A stretch of 8,445 nucleotides of DNA, from contig JAPKMV010000116.1 of the NCBI GenBank assembly GCA_026645635.1, forward strand, positions 1 to 8,445. Direction: 5' to 3'. A program made the position numbers and the translations under genes. Source of the stretch: Caldilineaceae bacterium (GTDB lineage Bacteria; Chloroflexota; Anaerolineae; Caldilineales; Caldilineaceae). Shown piece after piece: positions 1 through 6,982 of this stretch; position 1 is the stretch's first letter, and every line of letters starts with the position of its first letter. The notes under the pieces are model-generated. The model was not told the DNA's origin. It saw only the letters and a program-made list of their open reading frames with translations, and did no database searches.

Positions 1-1193
1 TGTAGGCCGCGCGTGAAGGTCGGCACGAAGAGGATCAGCCCGGCGGTGGCCAGGCTGCTGAGTTGCAAACCCACGTCCCACAGCGCCAGGGGATTGAGAA
101 GCGTCATCAGCGTGCAGGCGAGGGTCAGGCTCACCAGCGCCGCGCTGCGCCGGTTGAGCGCGGTCGCCACCACCACCAGGCTGCCCATGACCGACGCGCG
201 CACCACGGCTGCGTCGCCGCCCACCAGCAGCGCGTAACACGCAATCCCGGCCAGCGTGGGCCAGAGCGCGCGGCGCCGCCCCAACAGTCGCGCGGCCAGC
301 CCCATGATCACGCCCGCGATCAGCGCCACGTTGGAACCGGAGATGACGATCACATGGCTGCTGCCGGTGGCGTTGAACTGGTCGTAGAGTTCGTCGGGGA
401 TGCCGGATTCGATGCCCAGCACCATGCCGTTGGCCAGCGCCGCGTAGGGTTCGGGCAGCGCGCGGTTGAGGAACGCCTCGCCCCGCGCCCGCGCTGCGTA
501 GAGCCAGCGCAGCAGCGGGCTGCCTGCGACCGGCTGCGGCAGCACAGCGATGCGCGGGTTGTAGATCAGGCTGTGGATCTCCTTGCGCGCCAGGTATTCG
601 CGATAGGAGAAGTCCTCCAGGTCGGGCGGCTTGACCAGGCGGCCGTCGATGCGCACGGGCTGGCCGTAGGCGTAGCGCTGGCGTGTGCCGGTCTTGAGCC
701 GCGCCTGGCCGCTGACCGGGCGCAGGCTGCCATCCACCTCGAGGGCGGTGGCGGTGACGACCATCTGCTGGTCGGTGTCCTGCACCAGCGGGTAGCTGCT
801 GATGTAGCCGTGCACGGTGGTGCGCGGCGCGCTGCGGTCGAAGGCGGCGTCGGGCGGCAGGTTGTAGTAGGCCAGGTCTGTCGGCGTCCAACAGCGCGTG
901 TAGGGCTGGCCGGCATAGCGCAGGGCGCCCGCGATCAGGCAGAGCACCACGGCGGCCACCAGCGCAGGGTCGAGGCCGTGCGTCGGCGGTGAAAACCCGG
1001 CTGCGACCGGCCAGGTCAGGTGTGTGGCCGCAGGTCGTCGCCGCGGGCGCAGCAGCAGGGTGGCTGGCAGCAGCGCCGCCGGCGCCAGCCAGAGCCAGCC
1101 TGGCAGCGCACAGGTGAAATGAGCAGCCTCGAACAGCAGCCGGCCTGCGACGATTCCAAAGAGATAGGCAAGGGCAAGATAGAAGAGTGTCAT
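1..1193 (-). CDS. comEC: ComEC/Rec2-family DNA-uptake channel, N-terminal part (cut by window edge)
   Basis: Inner-membrane channel that carries single-stranded DNA into the cytoplasm during natural transformation. The open frame runs without a stop from the start codon to base 1, giving 397 residues; the family is usually about 700-800 residues, so the C-terminal half (rest of the channel and, if present, the metallo-beta-lactamase-like domain) lies outside. Visible in order: hydrophobic N-terminal helices (about residues 1-50 and 75-95); a DUF4131/OB-like extracellular domain (about 110-220) ending in the typical DFSYREYLARKEIHS stretch; then the Competence domain from about residue 254, with the family signature TGSSHVIVISGSNV at 276-289, an RA-containing helix (VVRASVMG) and NPLALWDVGLQLSSLATAGL near 367-386. 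Two adjacent ATGs (1196, 1193) exist; 1193 is preferred because GGAGG at 1198-1202 sits only 1 nt from the first. The gene is divergent from the repeat-protein gene at 1389. Family assignment is firm; competence in this organism is inferred. Confidence 0.93.
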   Translation of the reverse strand, partial: MTLFYLALAYLFGIVAGRLLFEAAHFTCALPGWLWLAPAALLPATLLLRPRRRPAATHLTWPVAAGFSPPTHGLDPALVAAVVLCLIAGALRYAGQPYTRCWTPTDLAYYNLPPDAAFDRSAPRTTVHGYISSYPLVQDTDQQMVVTATALEVDGSLRPVSGQARLKTGTRQRYAYGQPVRIDGRLVKPPDLEDFSYREYLARKEIHSLIYNPRIAVLPQPVAGSPLLRWLYAARARGEAFLNRALPEPYAALANGMVLGIESGIPDELYDQFNATGSSHVIVISGSNVALIAGVIMGLAARLLGRRRALWPTLAGIACYALLVGGDAAVVRASVMGSLVVVATALNRRSAALVSLTLACTLMTLLNPLALWDVGLQLSSLATAGLILFVPTFTRGL

Positions 1194-1197
1194 CATT

Positions 1198-1202
1198 CCT
1201 CC
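1198..1202 (-). promoter_or_regulatory. Shine-Dalgarno site of comEC
   Basis: Reading the minus strand, GGAGG is followed by A and then ATGATG. The spacer is 1 nt to the first ATG and 4 nt to the second, so the second (1193) is the more plausible start. No earlier in-frame start codon is visible nearby. Confidence 0.6.
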
Positions 1203-1236
1203 GGGAGTCGAGGTGGATATCGGGTTTGCTGGCGCC

Positions 1237-1265
1237 ATCATAGCGCATTCAGGGCGGTGGTGCAA
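1237..1265 (-). promoter_or_regulatory. Candidate sigma70-type promoter for comEC
   Basis: On the minus strand TTGCAC (1265-1260) is followed after exactly 17 nt by TATGAT (1242-1237). The -10 matches the TATAAT consensus at 5 of 6 bases; the -35 keeps TTG only. Transcription would begin near 1230, giving a leader of roughly 35 nt before the comEC start. The spacing and position suit a real promoter, but this is sequence inspection only. For the plus-strand gene at 1389 I see no convincing promoter in the same 195-nt divergent gap. Confidence 0.45.
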
Positions 1266-1374
1266 GGGGAAATTCACGCCCTGCCTCTGTAGCACTTTTT
1301 GTAGGGCAATGCGCCACCGGCTGCGACAGGAAACATGGTTCAATCTGCACCAGGCAACTGATGGACTGAGTCAA

Positions 1375-1384
1375 AGGAGAGAGG
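1375..1384 (+). promoter_or_regulatory. Ribosome binding site of the repeat-protein gene
   Basis: AGGAG at 1375-1379 lies 9 nt before the ATG at 1389, and a second purine block (GAGG, 1381-1384) lies 4 nt before it. This fixes the start, which is also directly followed by a signal peptide. Confidence 0.7.
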
Positions 1385-1388
1385 AACT

Positions 1389-4271
1389 ATGTTTTCACAA
1401 AAGTGGCTTGTGCGCAGCGTGATAGTGTTGGGCGTCGTGTGCGCCCTGATCGGGGCCACACTGCCGGCCGCACCGCGCGTCTCAGCGGCGGAGGCCGTAC
1501 AGAACGCGGGCGACGAAGCCTGGGACAACCGCTTCGGGCTGCCGGGCATCCAGGACAGCGCGGTGGAAGCGATTGCCGTGGCGGCCAATGGTGACATTTT
1601 CGTGGCCGGCCGTTTCACGGAAGCGGGCAACCGCACGGTCAACCAGGTGGCGCGCTGGGACGGCGAGCAATTTCATGCACTGGGCGAAGGGCTGAAGGGC
1701 GGCACGCCTTACGCCATCGTCGCCGACGGCAACGACCTCTACGCCGTGGGCAGCTTCACCTCGGCGGGTTATGAGAGCGTCAACGGCATTGCCCGCTGGG
1801 ACGGCGCGGCGTGGACCGCGGTCGGCAGCGGCGAGGGCGCCAAAGGGCCGTATGGCGACAGCTACGGCGTGTGGCTGCGCGCCGCGGCGATCTACGACGG
1901 CAAGCTGATCATCGCCGGCGAGTTCCGCTCCGTGGACGGCGTGCCGGCCATGAATATTGCGGCCTGGGATGGCGCAAACTGGTCGCCCCTGGGCGGCGGC
2001 GTGCACGGCCCGGCGGACTACAGCATTGCCGAAGTGCGCACGCTGTTGACGGTGGGCACTGTGCTCTATGCCGGCGGCGAATTCGAGCTGGCCGATGGCG
2101 TCTGGAGCGAAATCGACGGCGAGCTTGTCCCGGAGCAGGCGGTGACGGTGAACTCCATCGCCGCGTGGGACGGCGCGCAGTGGGCGCCGGTGGGCGGCGG
2201 CGTGAGCCTGGTCGATGGCAGCACGCAGCCCGGCAAGGTGATGGCGCTGGCTTACGGCGCCAACAAGCTCTATGCCGGCGGCTATTTCAACCGGGCAGGC
2301 GGCAAGACGGTCAACTATGTGGCGCAGTTCGACGGCGCGGCCTGGAACGGGCTGGGTTCAGGCGTGCGGCTCATGGAGTTCTCGACCGATTCGCCGATCG
2401 ACGCACTGGCCTACGCCAACAACATGCTCTATGTGGGCGGCAGCTTCACCGCCGCGGGCGGCAAGAATATCGACCTGCTTGCGGCCTGGGACGGCGCGAC
2501 CTGGAACGAAGTGGCCGGCGGCATCGCCAACGAAGGCTACGACCGGGTCTACAGCCTGGCGGCCGCGCCTGGCGGTCTGGTGGCCGGCGGTCTGTTCCGG
2601 GTCATGCATGACAAGATGGTCAACAATGTGGCGCTGCTCAGCGAGGGCGCATGGCAGGCGCTGGGCCAGGGCGTCAGCACGGATTACGGCGACATGCCCG
2701 GCAAACCCTACGCGCTGGCGAGCGACGACGCGGGCAACATCTACATCGGCGGCGAATTCACCCGGCTGGGCGGCGTGCCCGCCAGGAATATCGGCAAGTG
2801 GGACGGCGCCCGCTGGCACAGCCTCGGCGACGCCGACAGCTATGTGGCAGCCCTCGCCATCGGCGACGGCTATCTCTACGCCGGCGGCAACTTCACCCAG
2901 ATCGGCGGCGTCGCTGCGGCCCACGTCGCCCGCATGAACCTGCAGACGGGGCAATGGTCGGCGCTGGGTAGCGGCATCAACGGCCACGTCAACGCGCTGG
3001 TCTACAGCGACGGCATCCTCTACGCCGGCGGCGCCTTCAAGTCTGCCGGCAACATGACGGCCGAAGACGTGGCCTACTGGGACGGCGCGGCGTGGCATCC
3101 CTTCGGAACGCGCTATCGCATCTTCGAGGTGGGCGACCAGGGCGGCGAAGTCGGCACCTACGTCAACGCCCTGGCCGTCGTGGGCGACAGCGTCTACATC
3201 GGCGGGCACTTCCAGACCATCCAGTTTGGAACGAACACTGCCGATCTCTCCACCTTCGTCGTCGTCCACAACGTGGTGGAGTGGAACGCGGCCACCGACC
3301 AATGGGCATTCGTTGGGACGCCCCAGAAGCCCGGCATCACCAGCGGCGGCTTCAGCGGCTTTGGCACCGACGTCTACGCCCTGGCCGTCGTCGGCAATTC
3401 GCTCTTCATCGGCGGCGCGTTCAACCAGGCCGGCGACCTCGCCGCCAACGGTGGCCTGGCCCGCTGGGATCGCGCTGCCCGCGCCTGGGTTTCCATCGAG
3501 GGCAGCCTGGGCGGTCTGGGCGCCGCCCATGTGCGCGGTTTGGCCGCGGCGGGCGCTGACCTGCTCGTCGCCGGCAAGTTCACCAGCGCCGGCGCGACGG
3601 CCTCCCGCTACGTGGCCCGTTTCGACACCGTCGCCAATGGCTGGGCCGGCATGGGCAGCGGGCTGCGCTGGTACAACGACATCTACACCAAGGCGAACGT
3701 CGTGCTGGCCGCGCCCGGCGGGGTCTATGTGGGCGGCGACTTCGACAGCGCCGGCGAGCACGGTTCCCTCGGCTTTGCCCGCTGGAGCGGCGCCCTCAAC
3801 GCACCCAACCTGACGCCAAACCAGGGAGCGGCGCTCGAAGATGAGGGCGTCAGAACCGTCTTTCCTGCCGGCGCCGTGGCCGAGCCTGGCTTCGCCGTGC
3901 TCGACCGCACCGGCCAGGCGGGCGCCGCCTTGCCCGACGGCTGGGCGGGCCTGTATGGGATGCGGGTTGGGATCACCACGCTGAGCGGCAAACAACTCGG
4001 CCAGACCGCCCATCCCTACACGGTGCAGGCGCCCTTCACCGATGCCCAGTTGGCCGCGGCGCAGATCGAGAACGCAGCCGATTTGCGGCTCCTCGCCTGG
4101 GACGGCGCCGCCTGGCAGCCGATTTCCAACTGCGGCGGGTGCGGTGTCAACCTGCAAACCAAGACCGTGACTGGCGCCACCGACCGCCTGCTGCCCCTGG
4201 CCCTGGCCGGCCCTGTCGGCGGCGAGCAAGGGAGCAGCCAGTACGTGTACTTGCCCGCGGTGCAGCGGTAA
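1389..4271 (+). CDS. Secreted multi-repeat (beta-propeller-like) protein with YLPAVQR C-terminal tail
   Basis: A 960-residue exported protein of unknown role. Residues 1-33 form a signal peptide: KWLVR, a hydrophobic core, then APRVSA as a likely signal peptidase I site. From about residue 58 to 806 there are around 14 repeats of 45-65 residues. Each has a hydrophobic strand (VxALA), a short turn, LYxGGxFTxAGG, then VxxVAxWDGxxWxxLGxGV. This pattern resembles Rax2/Kelch-like propeller repeats; 14 modules would suit two seven-bladed propellers, which is inference. A C-terminal beta-rich domain (about 814-945) starts near RTVFPAGAV and carries C915 and C918 (CGGC), the only cysteines I see in the mature chain. 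The protein ends in YVYLPAVQR, resembling tails of other Chloroflexota exported proteins and possibly a sorting signal. No enzyme motif is seen. A role in surface binding or the cell envelope is a guess. A good RBS supports the start. Confidence 0.85.
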   Translation: MFSQKWLVRSVIVLGVVCALIGATLPAAPRVSAAEAVQNAGDEAWDNRFGLPGIQDSAVEAIAVAANGDIFVAGRFTEAGNRTVNQVARWDGEQFHALGEGLKGGTPYAIVADGNDLYAVGSFTSAGYESVNGIARWDGAAWTAVGSGEGAKGPYGDSYGVWLRAAAIYDGKLIIAGEFRSVDGVPAMNIAAWDGANWSPLGGGVHGPADYSIAEVRTLLTVGTVLYAGGEFELADGVWSEIDGELVPEQAVTVNSIAAWDGAQWAPVGGGVSLVDGSTQPGKVMALAYGANKLYAGGYFNRAGGKTVNYVAQFDGAAWNGLGSGVRLMEFSTDSPIDALAYANNMLYVGGSFTAAGGKNIDLLAAWDGATWNEVAGGIANEGYDRVYSLAAAPGGLVAGGLFRVMHDKMVNNVALLSEGAWQALGQGVSTDYGDMPGKPYALASDDAGNIYIGGEFTRLGGVPARNIGKWDGARWHSLGDADSYVAALAIGDGYLYAGGNFTQIGGVAAAHVARMNLQTGQWSALGSGINGHVNALVYSDGILYAGGAFKSAGNMTAEDVAYWDGAAWHPFGTRYRIFEVGDQGGEVGTYVNALAVVGDSVYIGGHFQTIQFGTNTADLSTFVVVHNVVEWNAATDQWAFVGTPQKPGITSGGFSGFGTDVYALAVVGNSLFIGGAFNQAGDLAANGGLARWDRAARAWVSIEGSLGGLGAAHVRGLAAAGADLLVAGKFTSAGATASRYVARFDTVANGWAGMGSGLRWYNDIYTKANVVLAAPGGVYVGGDFDSAGEHGSLGFARWSGALNAPNLTPNQGAALEDEGVRTVFPAGAVAEPGFAVLDRTGQAGAALPDGWAGLYGMRVGITTLSGKQLGQTAHPYTVQAPFTDAQLAAAQIENAADLRLLAWDGAAWQPISNCGGCGVNLQTKTVTGATDRLLPLALAGPVGGEQGSSQYVYLPAVQR
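1560..3806 (+). repeat. About 14 tandem protein-level repeats within the propeller-like gene
   Basis: The repeats are degenerate at DNA level but share short identical blocks. The core tgggacggcgc (encoding the WDGA turn) recurs near 1797, 2166, 2487, 2801 and 3078, and again near 4099 in the C-terminal domain. The 19-mer ctgggacggcgcggcgtgg is identical at 1796-1814 and 3077-3095. Modules 7 and 11 are the most divergent; module 7 lacks WDG and module 11 carries a roughly 20-residue insertion. Boundaries are approximate, set by eye from the GGxF and WDGxxW landmarks. Confidence 0.75.
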
Positions 4272-4338
4272 CGTCATAGGCGATAGACAACAAGGGGTTT
4301 GCAATGCACTGAGCCACGCGGGAGAGAGCTAGACAACC

Positions 4339-4408
4339 ATCCGCAGATTACGCAGATTTTCGCAGACAGCGCACGTCACATCTGCGTAATCTGCGTCAAT
4401 CTGCGGAT
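4339..4408. repeat. Intergenic palindrome built of repeated CGCAGATT words (element 1)
   Basis: Two 28-nt arms (4339-4366 and 4381-4408) flank a 14-nt loop. About 26 bases pair (blocks of 11, 9 and 6) with one bulge and one small mismatch. CGCAGA recurs at 4342, 4351 and 4361, that is every 9-10 nt, and its complement recurs in the right arm. There is no T-run after the stem, so it is not a standard intrinsic terminator. It lies 67 nt after the repeat-protein gene and 77 nt before the lipoprotein gene. Any reading frame running through it is an artefact. Function is unknown. Confidence 0.85.
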
Positions 4409-4422
4409 TGTGTTTGCGTTTG

Positions 4423-4431
4423 TGATAGAAT
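4423..4431 (+). promoter_or_regulatory. Candidate extended -10 promoter for the lipoprotein gene
   Basis: TG, one base, then TAGAAT (4426-4431) matches the extended -10 pattern, with TAGAAT 5 of 6 against TATAAT. No good -35 lies 16-18 nt upstream, where the palindrome's right arm sits. Transcription would begin near 4438, a leader of about 48 nt to the ATG at 4486. This is a weak call. Confidence 0.3.
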
Positions 4432-4485
4432 GCCGCTATCGGTTCAGCTTTGGCACGAAGGAACGTGCCCACCTTGTTCGCTCCA

Positions 4486-5769
4486 ATGGCAAGAACTTTG
4501 AAGCGCCGTCTACTGCTCCTATTCGCATTGTTCTTCCTCCTCGCCGCATGCCGGCCTTCGCCCCAGGCGAACGTCCTCGGCTACCTGGTCGAGCGCCAAT
4601 TCGGGCTGTTGGCGACGCCGGCGGGGGCGCCCGGTTCGCTTGCCGGGCGCGTCGTGCGCGATGGCGTCCCGGTGGCCGGCGCCACTGTGCTTGTTGCCGA
4701 GCGCACCGGTGCGGCGCACACCGCCCGCACCGACGCCGCCGGCCGCTATCGCATCGACGCGCCGCCCGGCGTCTATGCCGTGGCTGCGGTCGCGCCCGGC
4801 CTGGCCGAAGGCGAATTGACCACGTCCACCGGCGCGCCCATGCTGTTCACCCTCGCCGAGGGTGCGGCCATCACGGTGGCCGACCTGGCCCTGGCCCCGC
4901 TCACGCCGCCGCTGCTGCCTGCGGATCTGGCCGCGGCGGTCAACCTGCGCCAGACTGCCGCCTACACCGCCACCGCGCCCTTTCCGACGGATGCCGCGGC
5001 CCAAGTGCGCGCCTACGCCTTCGACCACGACGGCGTCACCGTGGATTCGCTGCGCCTCTATCTGCCGCTGGCCGCGATGCCGGCCGACCGCTACCCGCCG
5101 GTGCTCTTTATCGCGCCCACCGCCATCGACGACTGGCAGAATGTGAGCGTGGCCTTTGCTGCCAGCGGCTATGCCGTCGTCGGCATTGCGCCGGAGCCGG
5201 AGCGCGGTGTGGACGCCGATGCCCAGGCCGGCGACGCGCTCATCGCGCTGCGGCTGGCGCAAAGCGGCGCGCTCGGCCCGGAGGTCGGCGCGGACCGCCC
5301 CGTGGCGATGGGCGGCAGCTACAGCAGCGCGATCCTGGCGCGGCTGCTGCGGCTGGAGGGCGACAGCCTGGCCGGCTGGGTCACGGTGGGCGGGCTGGCC
5401 GACGCCTTTGCCGGCGCGCAAGCCTACTACGCCGGGGAGATCGAGATGCCGCCGCAGTACAGCCTGCTGGTGCCCGCGCTGGGCGCGCCCAACCGCAACC
5501 CGCTCGCCTTTCTGCGCTACTCGCCTGTCTTCGTGGCCGACGAGTTGCCCGCCACCCTGATCATCCACACCGCCGCCGATCGGGTGCTGCCCATCGACCA
5601 GGCCCATGCCCTGGAAGCGGCCGTCCGTGCGGCCGGCGCACCGGTCGAAACCTATTATTACGAAGATGTGAGCCATTATCTCGGCATTGGCGAGAATCTG
5701 ACCGACTCGGGGCGGGAGATGTACTATCGTATTCTGGAGTTTCTGCGGCGGTACGGTGGATTGGAATAG
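4486..5769 (+). CDS. Lipoprotein: carboxypeptidase-regulatory-like domain plus alpha/beta hydrolase
   Basis: A 427-residue predicted extracytoplasmic lipoprotein. The N-terminus MARTLKRRLLLLF leads into a hydrophobic core and the lipobox LAAC, with C22 as the lipidated residue. Residues about 55-115 form a CarboxypepD_reg-like beta-sandwich (SLAGRVVRDGVPVAGATVLV, then TDAAGRYRIDAPPGVY). From about 165 onward is an alpha/beta hydrolase of the dienelactone hydrolase/chlorophyllase-like kind: PPVLFIAP strand, ASGYAVVGI, nucleophile elbow MGGSYSSA with S278, acid D365 in HTAADRVLP, and H397 in VSHYL. The elbow is G-x-S-x-S rather than G-x-S-x-G. An esterase or depolymerase role at the cell surface is likely; the substrate is unknown. 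ATG 4486 is preferred since it opens directly on the signal peptide, though it has no clear Shine-Dalgarno site; in-frame TTG codons at 4474 and 4450 are alternatives. The stop codon lies inside palindrome element 2. Confidence 0.82.
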   Translation: MARTLKRRLLLLFALFFLLAACRPSPQANVLGYLVERQFGLLATPAGAPGSLAGRVVRDGVPVAGATVLVAERTGAAHTARTDAAGRYRIDAPPGVYAVAAVAPGLAEGELTTSTGAPMLFTLAEGAAITVADLALAPLTPPLLPADLAAAVNLRQTAAYTATAPFPTDAAAQVRAYAFDHDGVTVDSLRLYLPLAAMPADRYPPVLFIAPTAIDDWQNVSVAFAASGYAVVGIAPEPERGVDADAQAGDALIALRLAQSGALGPEVGADRPVAMGGSYSSAILARLLRLEGDSLAGWVTVGGLADAFAGAQAYYAGEIEMPPQYSLLVPALGAPNRNPLAFLRYSPVFVADELPATLIIHTAADRVLPIDQAHALEAAVRAAGAPVETYYYEDVSHYLGIGENLTDSGREMYYRILEFLRRYGGLE

Positions 5770-5857
5770 ACCGCGGATGACGCGGATTTGGCGGATTCAC
5801 GCGGATTTTTTGAATCATCCGCGAAAATCCGCCTCATCCGCCAAATCCGCGGTCTAT
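5766..5857. repeat. Intergenic palindrome built of repeated GCGGAT words (element 2)
   Basis: Two 41-nt arms (5766-5806 and 5817-5857) around a 10-nt T-rich centre. About 34 of 41 positions pair, including a perfect 13-nt outer end. GCGGAT recurs at 5773, 5782, 5791 and 5801 (steps 9, 9, 10), with ATCCGC complements in the right arm. All seven mismatches fall in the 2-3 nt spacers between words. The left arm contains the stop codon TAG (5767-5769) of the lipoprotein gene, and the right arm ends 20 nt before the ygfZ start. No T-run follows the stem. Function is unknown. Confidence 0.9.
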
Positions 5858-5864
5858 CAAGCAT

Positions 5865-5869
5865 AGGAA
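5865..5869 (+). promoter_or_regulatory. Shine-Dalgarno site fixing the ygfZ start
   Basis: AGGAA lies 8 nt upstream of ATG 5878 and just outside palindrome element 2. It supports 5878 over the in-frame ATG at 5788, which lies inside the palindrome and would add 30 residues encoded by repeat sequence. Confidence 0.65.
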
Positions 5870-5877
5870 CCAGAAAG

Positions 5878-6855
5878 ATGTTGATCGACACTCAGCTTGT
5901 TCTTGATGAATACACGGCCTTGCGCGATGGCGCGGCGCTGCAATTGCGCCCGACTGCCGGCGTGCTCGTGCTCACCGACGCCGACCGCGCCGATTTTCTC
6001 CAGCGCATGACCACCAACAACGTCGCCGCGCTGCGTCCCGGCCAGTCCTGCGTCACCGTGCTCACCAGCCCGACCGCCAGGATCGTCCAGGTCTTCACCG
6101 TGGTGTCGCCCGCAGGGGAACCCGACGCGATCTGGCTGCTGCCCGCGCCAGGCGAGACCGCCGCGCTCGAACGGCATCTGCGCGGCCAGATCTTCTTCAT
6201 GGACAAGGTGCGCGTAAGCAATCGCGGCGCAACGCTGGCGCGGCTGCGCGTGCTGGGGCCGCAGGCGGTGAACGCACTGGCCGCACTGGGCTTCGATCTA
6301 GCGCAGGCCGCCGACGGTGCGGTGCACGAACACGAGGGTCTGCTCGCCGTGGTGCAACGAGAGTACGACCTGCCCGGCGTCGAGTTGGTGGTTCCAGCGG
6401 CGCGACTTGACGCCATTGTCGAGGAGTTGCAACAGGCCGGCGCCCTCCGCTTGACCGACGATCTCGCGGTTCACGCCCGCCGCGTCGAGTTGGGCCGCCC
6501 CGCCCCCGGCGCGGAGCTCACCGGCGACTACAACCCGCTGGAAGTTGGTCTCGCCTGGGCTTGTGCTGAGAACAAGGGCTGTTACACTGGCCAGGAGATC
6601 ATCGCCCGCCAGGTGACCTATGATAAAGTGACGCGCACGTTGGTGGGGTTGCGCGGTGCAGAGCCGCTGGCTGCGGGCGCTCAGATCACCGCCGACGGGC
6701 GCGACGTGGGCGTCGTCACATCGGTTGCGTGGAGTCCCGCCCTGGCCGCCCATCTGGCGCTGGCCATCGTCAAGCGCCCGCACAACGCCACAGGCGCGGC
6801 CTTGCTGGCCGAGGGCGCAGCGGCTATCGTGGAGGCGTTGCCATTCACACATTGA
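5878..6855 (+). CDS. ygfZ: YgfZ/Iba57-family folate-binding protein (Fe-S protein maturation)
   Basis: A 325-residue cytoplasmic protein related to the GcvT aminomethyltransferase fold. The hallmark YgfZ motif K-G-C-Y-T-G-Q-E is present at residues 233-240, with the conserved C235, followed by [19 protein letters not shown] leading into the C-terminal barrel. N-terminal landmarks are [20 protein letters not shown] (about 24-43) and a helper region near [13 protein letters not shown] (about 216-228). The KGCYxGQE motif and length separate it from true GcvT (about 365 residues). Family members use tetrahydrofolate and help maintain or assemble [4Fe-4S] enzymes such as MiaB in E. coli; the mitochondrial homologue Iba57 is needed for lipoyl synthase. 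Start 5878 has an RBS. It follows the lipoprotein gene by 108 nt and precedes the LipM-like gene by 156 nt on the same strand, each gap holding a palindrome. Shared transcription is possible but not shown. Confidence 0.9.
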   Translation: MLIDTQLVLDEYTALRDGAALQLRPTAGVLVLTDADRADFLQRMTTNNVAALRPGQSCVTVLTSPTARIVQVFTVVSPAGEPDAIWLLPAPGETAALERHLRGQIFFMDKVRVSNRGATLARLRVLGPQAVNALAALGFDLAQAADGAVHEHEGLLAVVQREYDLPGVELVVPAARLDAIVEELQQAGALRLTDDLAVHARRVELGRPAPGAELTGDYNPLEVGLAWACAENKGCYTGQEIIARQVTYDKVTRTLVGLRGAEPLAAGAQITADGRDVGVVTSVAWSPALAAHLALAIVKRPHNATGAALLAEGAAAIVEALPFTH

Positions 6856-6905
6856 GCGGGTCGCCGCGAGGACACCGGGTGATCGGGCATTGCAGGCAGA
6901 CACAG

Positions 6906-6982
6906 GTCACGAATGGCACGAATTTGGACGAATCGAAACGAATCATTCGTGGACATTCGTCAGAATTCGTGCCATTCGTGAC
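6906..6982. repeat. Intergenic palindrome built of repeated ACGAAT words (element 3)
   Basis: Near-complete palindrome with two 38-nt arms (6906-6943 and 6945-6982) about a single central base (6944). The outer 19 nt pair perfectly; about 32 of 38 pair overall. ACGAAT recurs at 6909, 6918, 6928 and 6938 (steps 9, 10, 10). The six mismatches form two blocks (TG/CT and CGAA/GTCC), both in spacers between words. It lies 50 nt after ygfZ and 29 nt before the lipM-like start. It is not followed by a T-run. Function is unknown. Confidence 0.9.

Noticed and set aside
63..992. 309-codon plus-strand open frame
   Set aside because: It is antisense to comEC, whose minus-strand frame has clear family motifs. 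Its Gln/Arg/His-rich composition is typical of a GC-rich shadow frame.
1250..1283. AGGGCG...CGCCCT inverted pair in the divergent gap as an operator
   Set aside because: Only a 6-bp match around a long spacer, expected by chance at this GC content.
2358..4304. 648-codon minus-strand open frame opposite the repeat protein
   Set aside because: Long only because stops are rare in GC-rich sequence; low-complexity Gly/Ala/Val/Asp composition with no domain, while the plus frame has a signal peptide, RBS and ordered repeats.
4339..4408. Regularly repeated words as a possible small CRISPR array
   Set aside because: Units are 6-9 nt with 2-4 nt spacers and are mirrored as reverse complements; no 23-40 nt repeats, unique spacers or cas genes are present.
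4519..5676. 385-codon minus-strand open frame opposite the lipoprotein gene
   Set aside because: Gln/Arg/Gly-rich shadow with no recognisable motif or RBS.
4299..5780. 493-codon plus-strand open frame beginning before palindrome element 1
   Set aside because: Its start reads through the palindrome and then becomes an Arg/Gly/Ala-rich out-of-frame reading of the lipoprotein gene, which has lipobox, domain and triad motifs in another frame.
5766..5857. Palindrome as a transposon end or insertion-sequence remnant
   Set aside because: No transposase fragment and no flanking target duplication was seen around this or the other elements, so mobility cannot be claimed from this window.
5878..6855. 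GcvT (aminomethyltransferase) for the folate-binding gene
   Set aside because: The KGCYTGQE motif and 325-residue length point to YgfZ/Iba57, and no other glycine-cleavage gene is adjacent.
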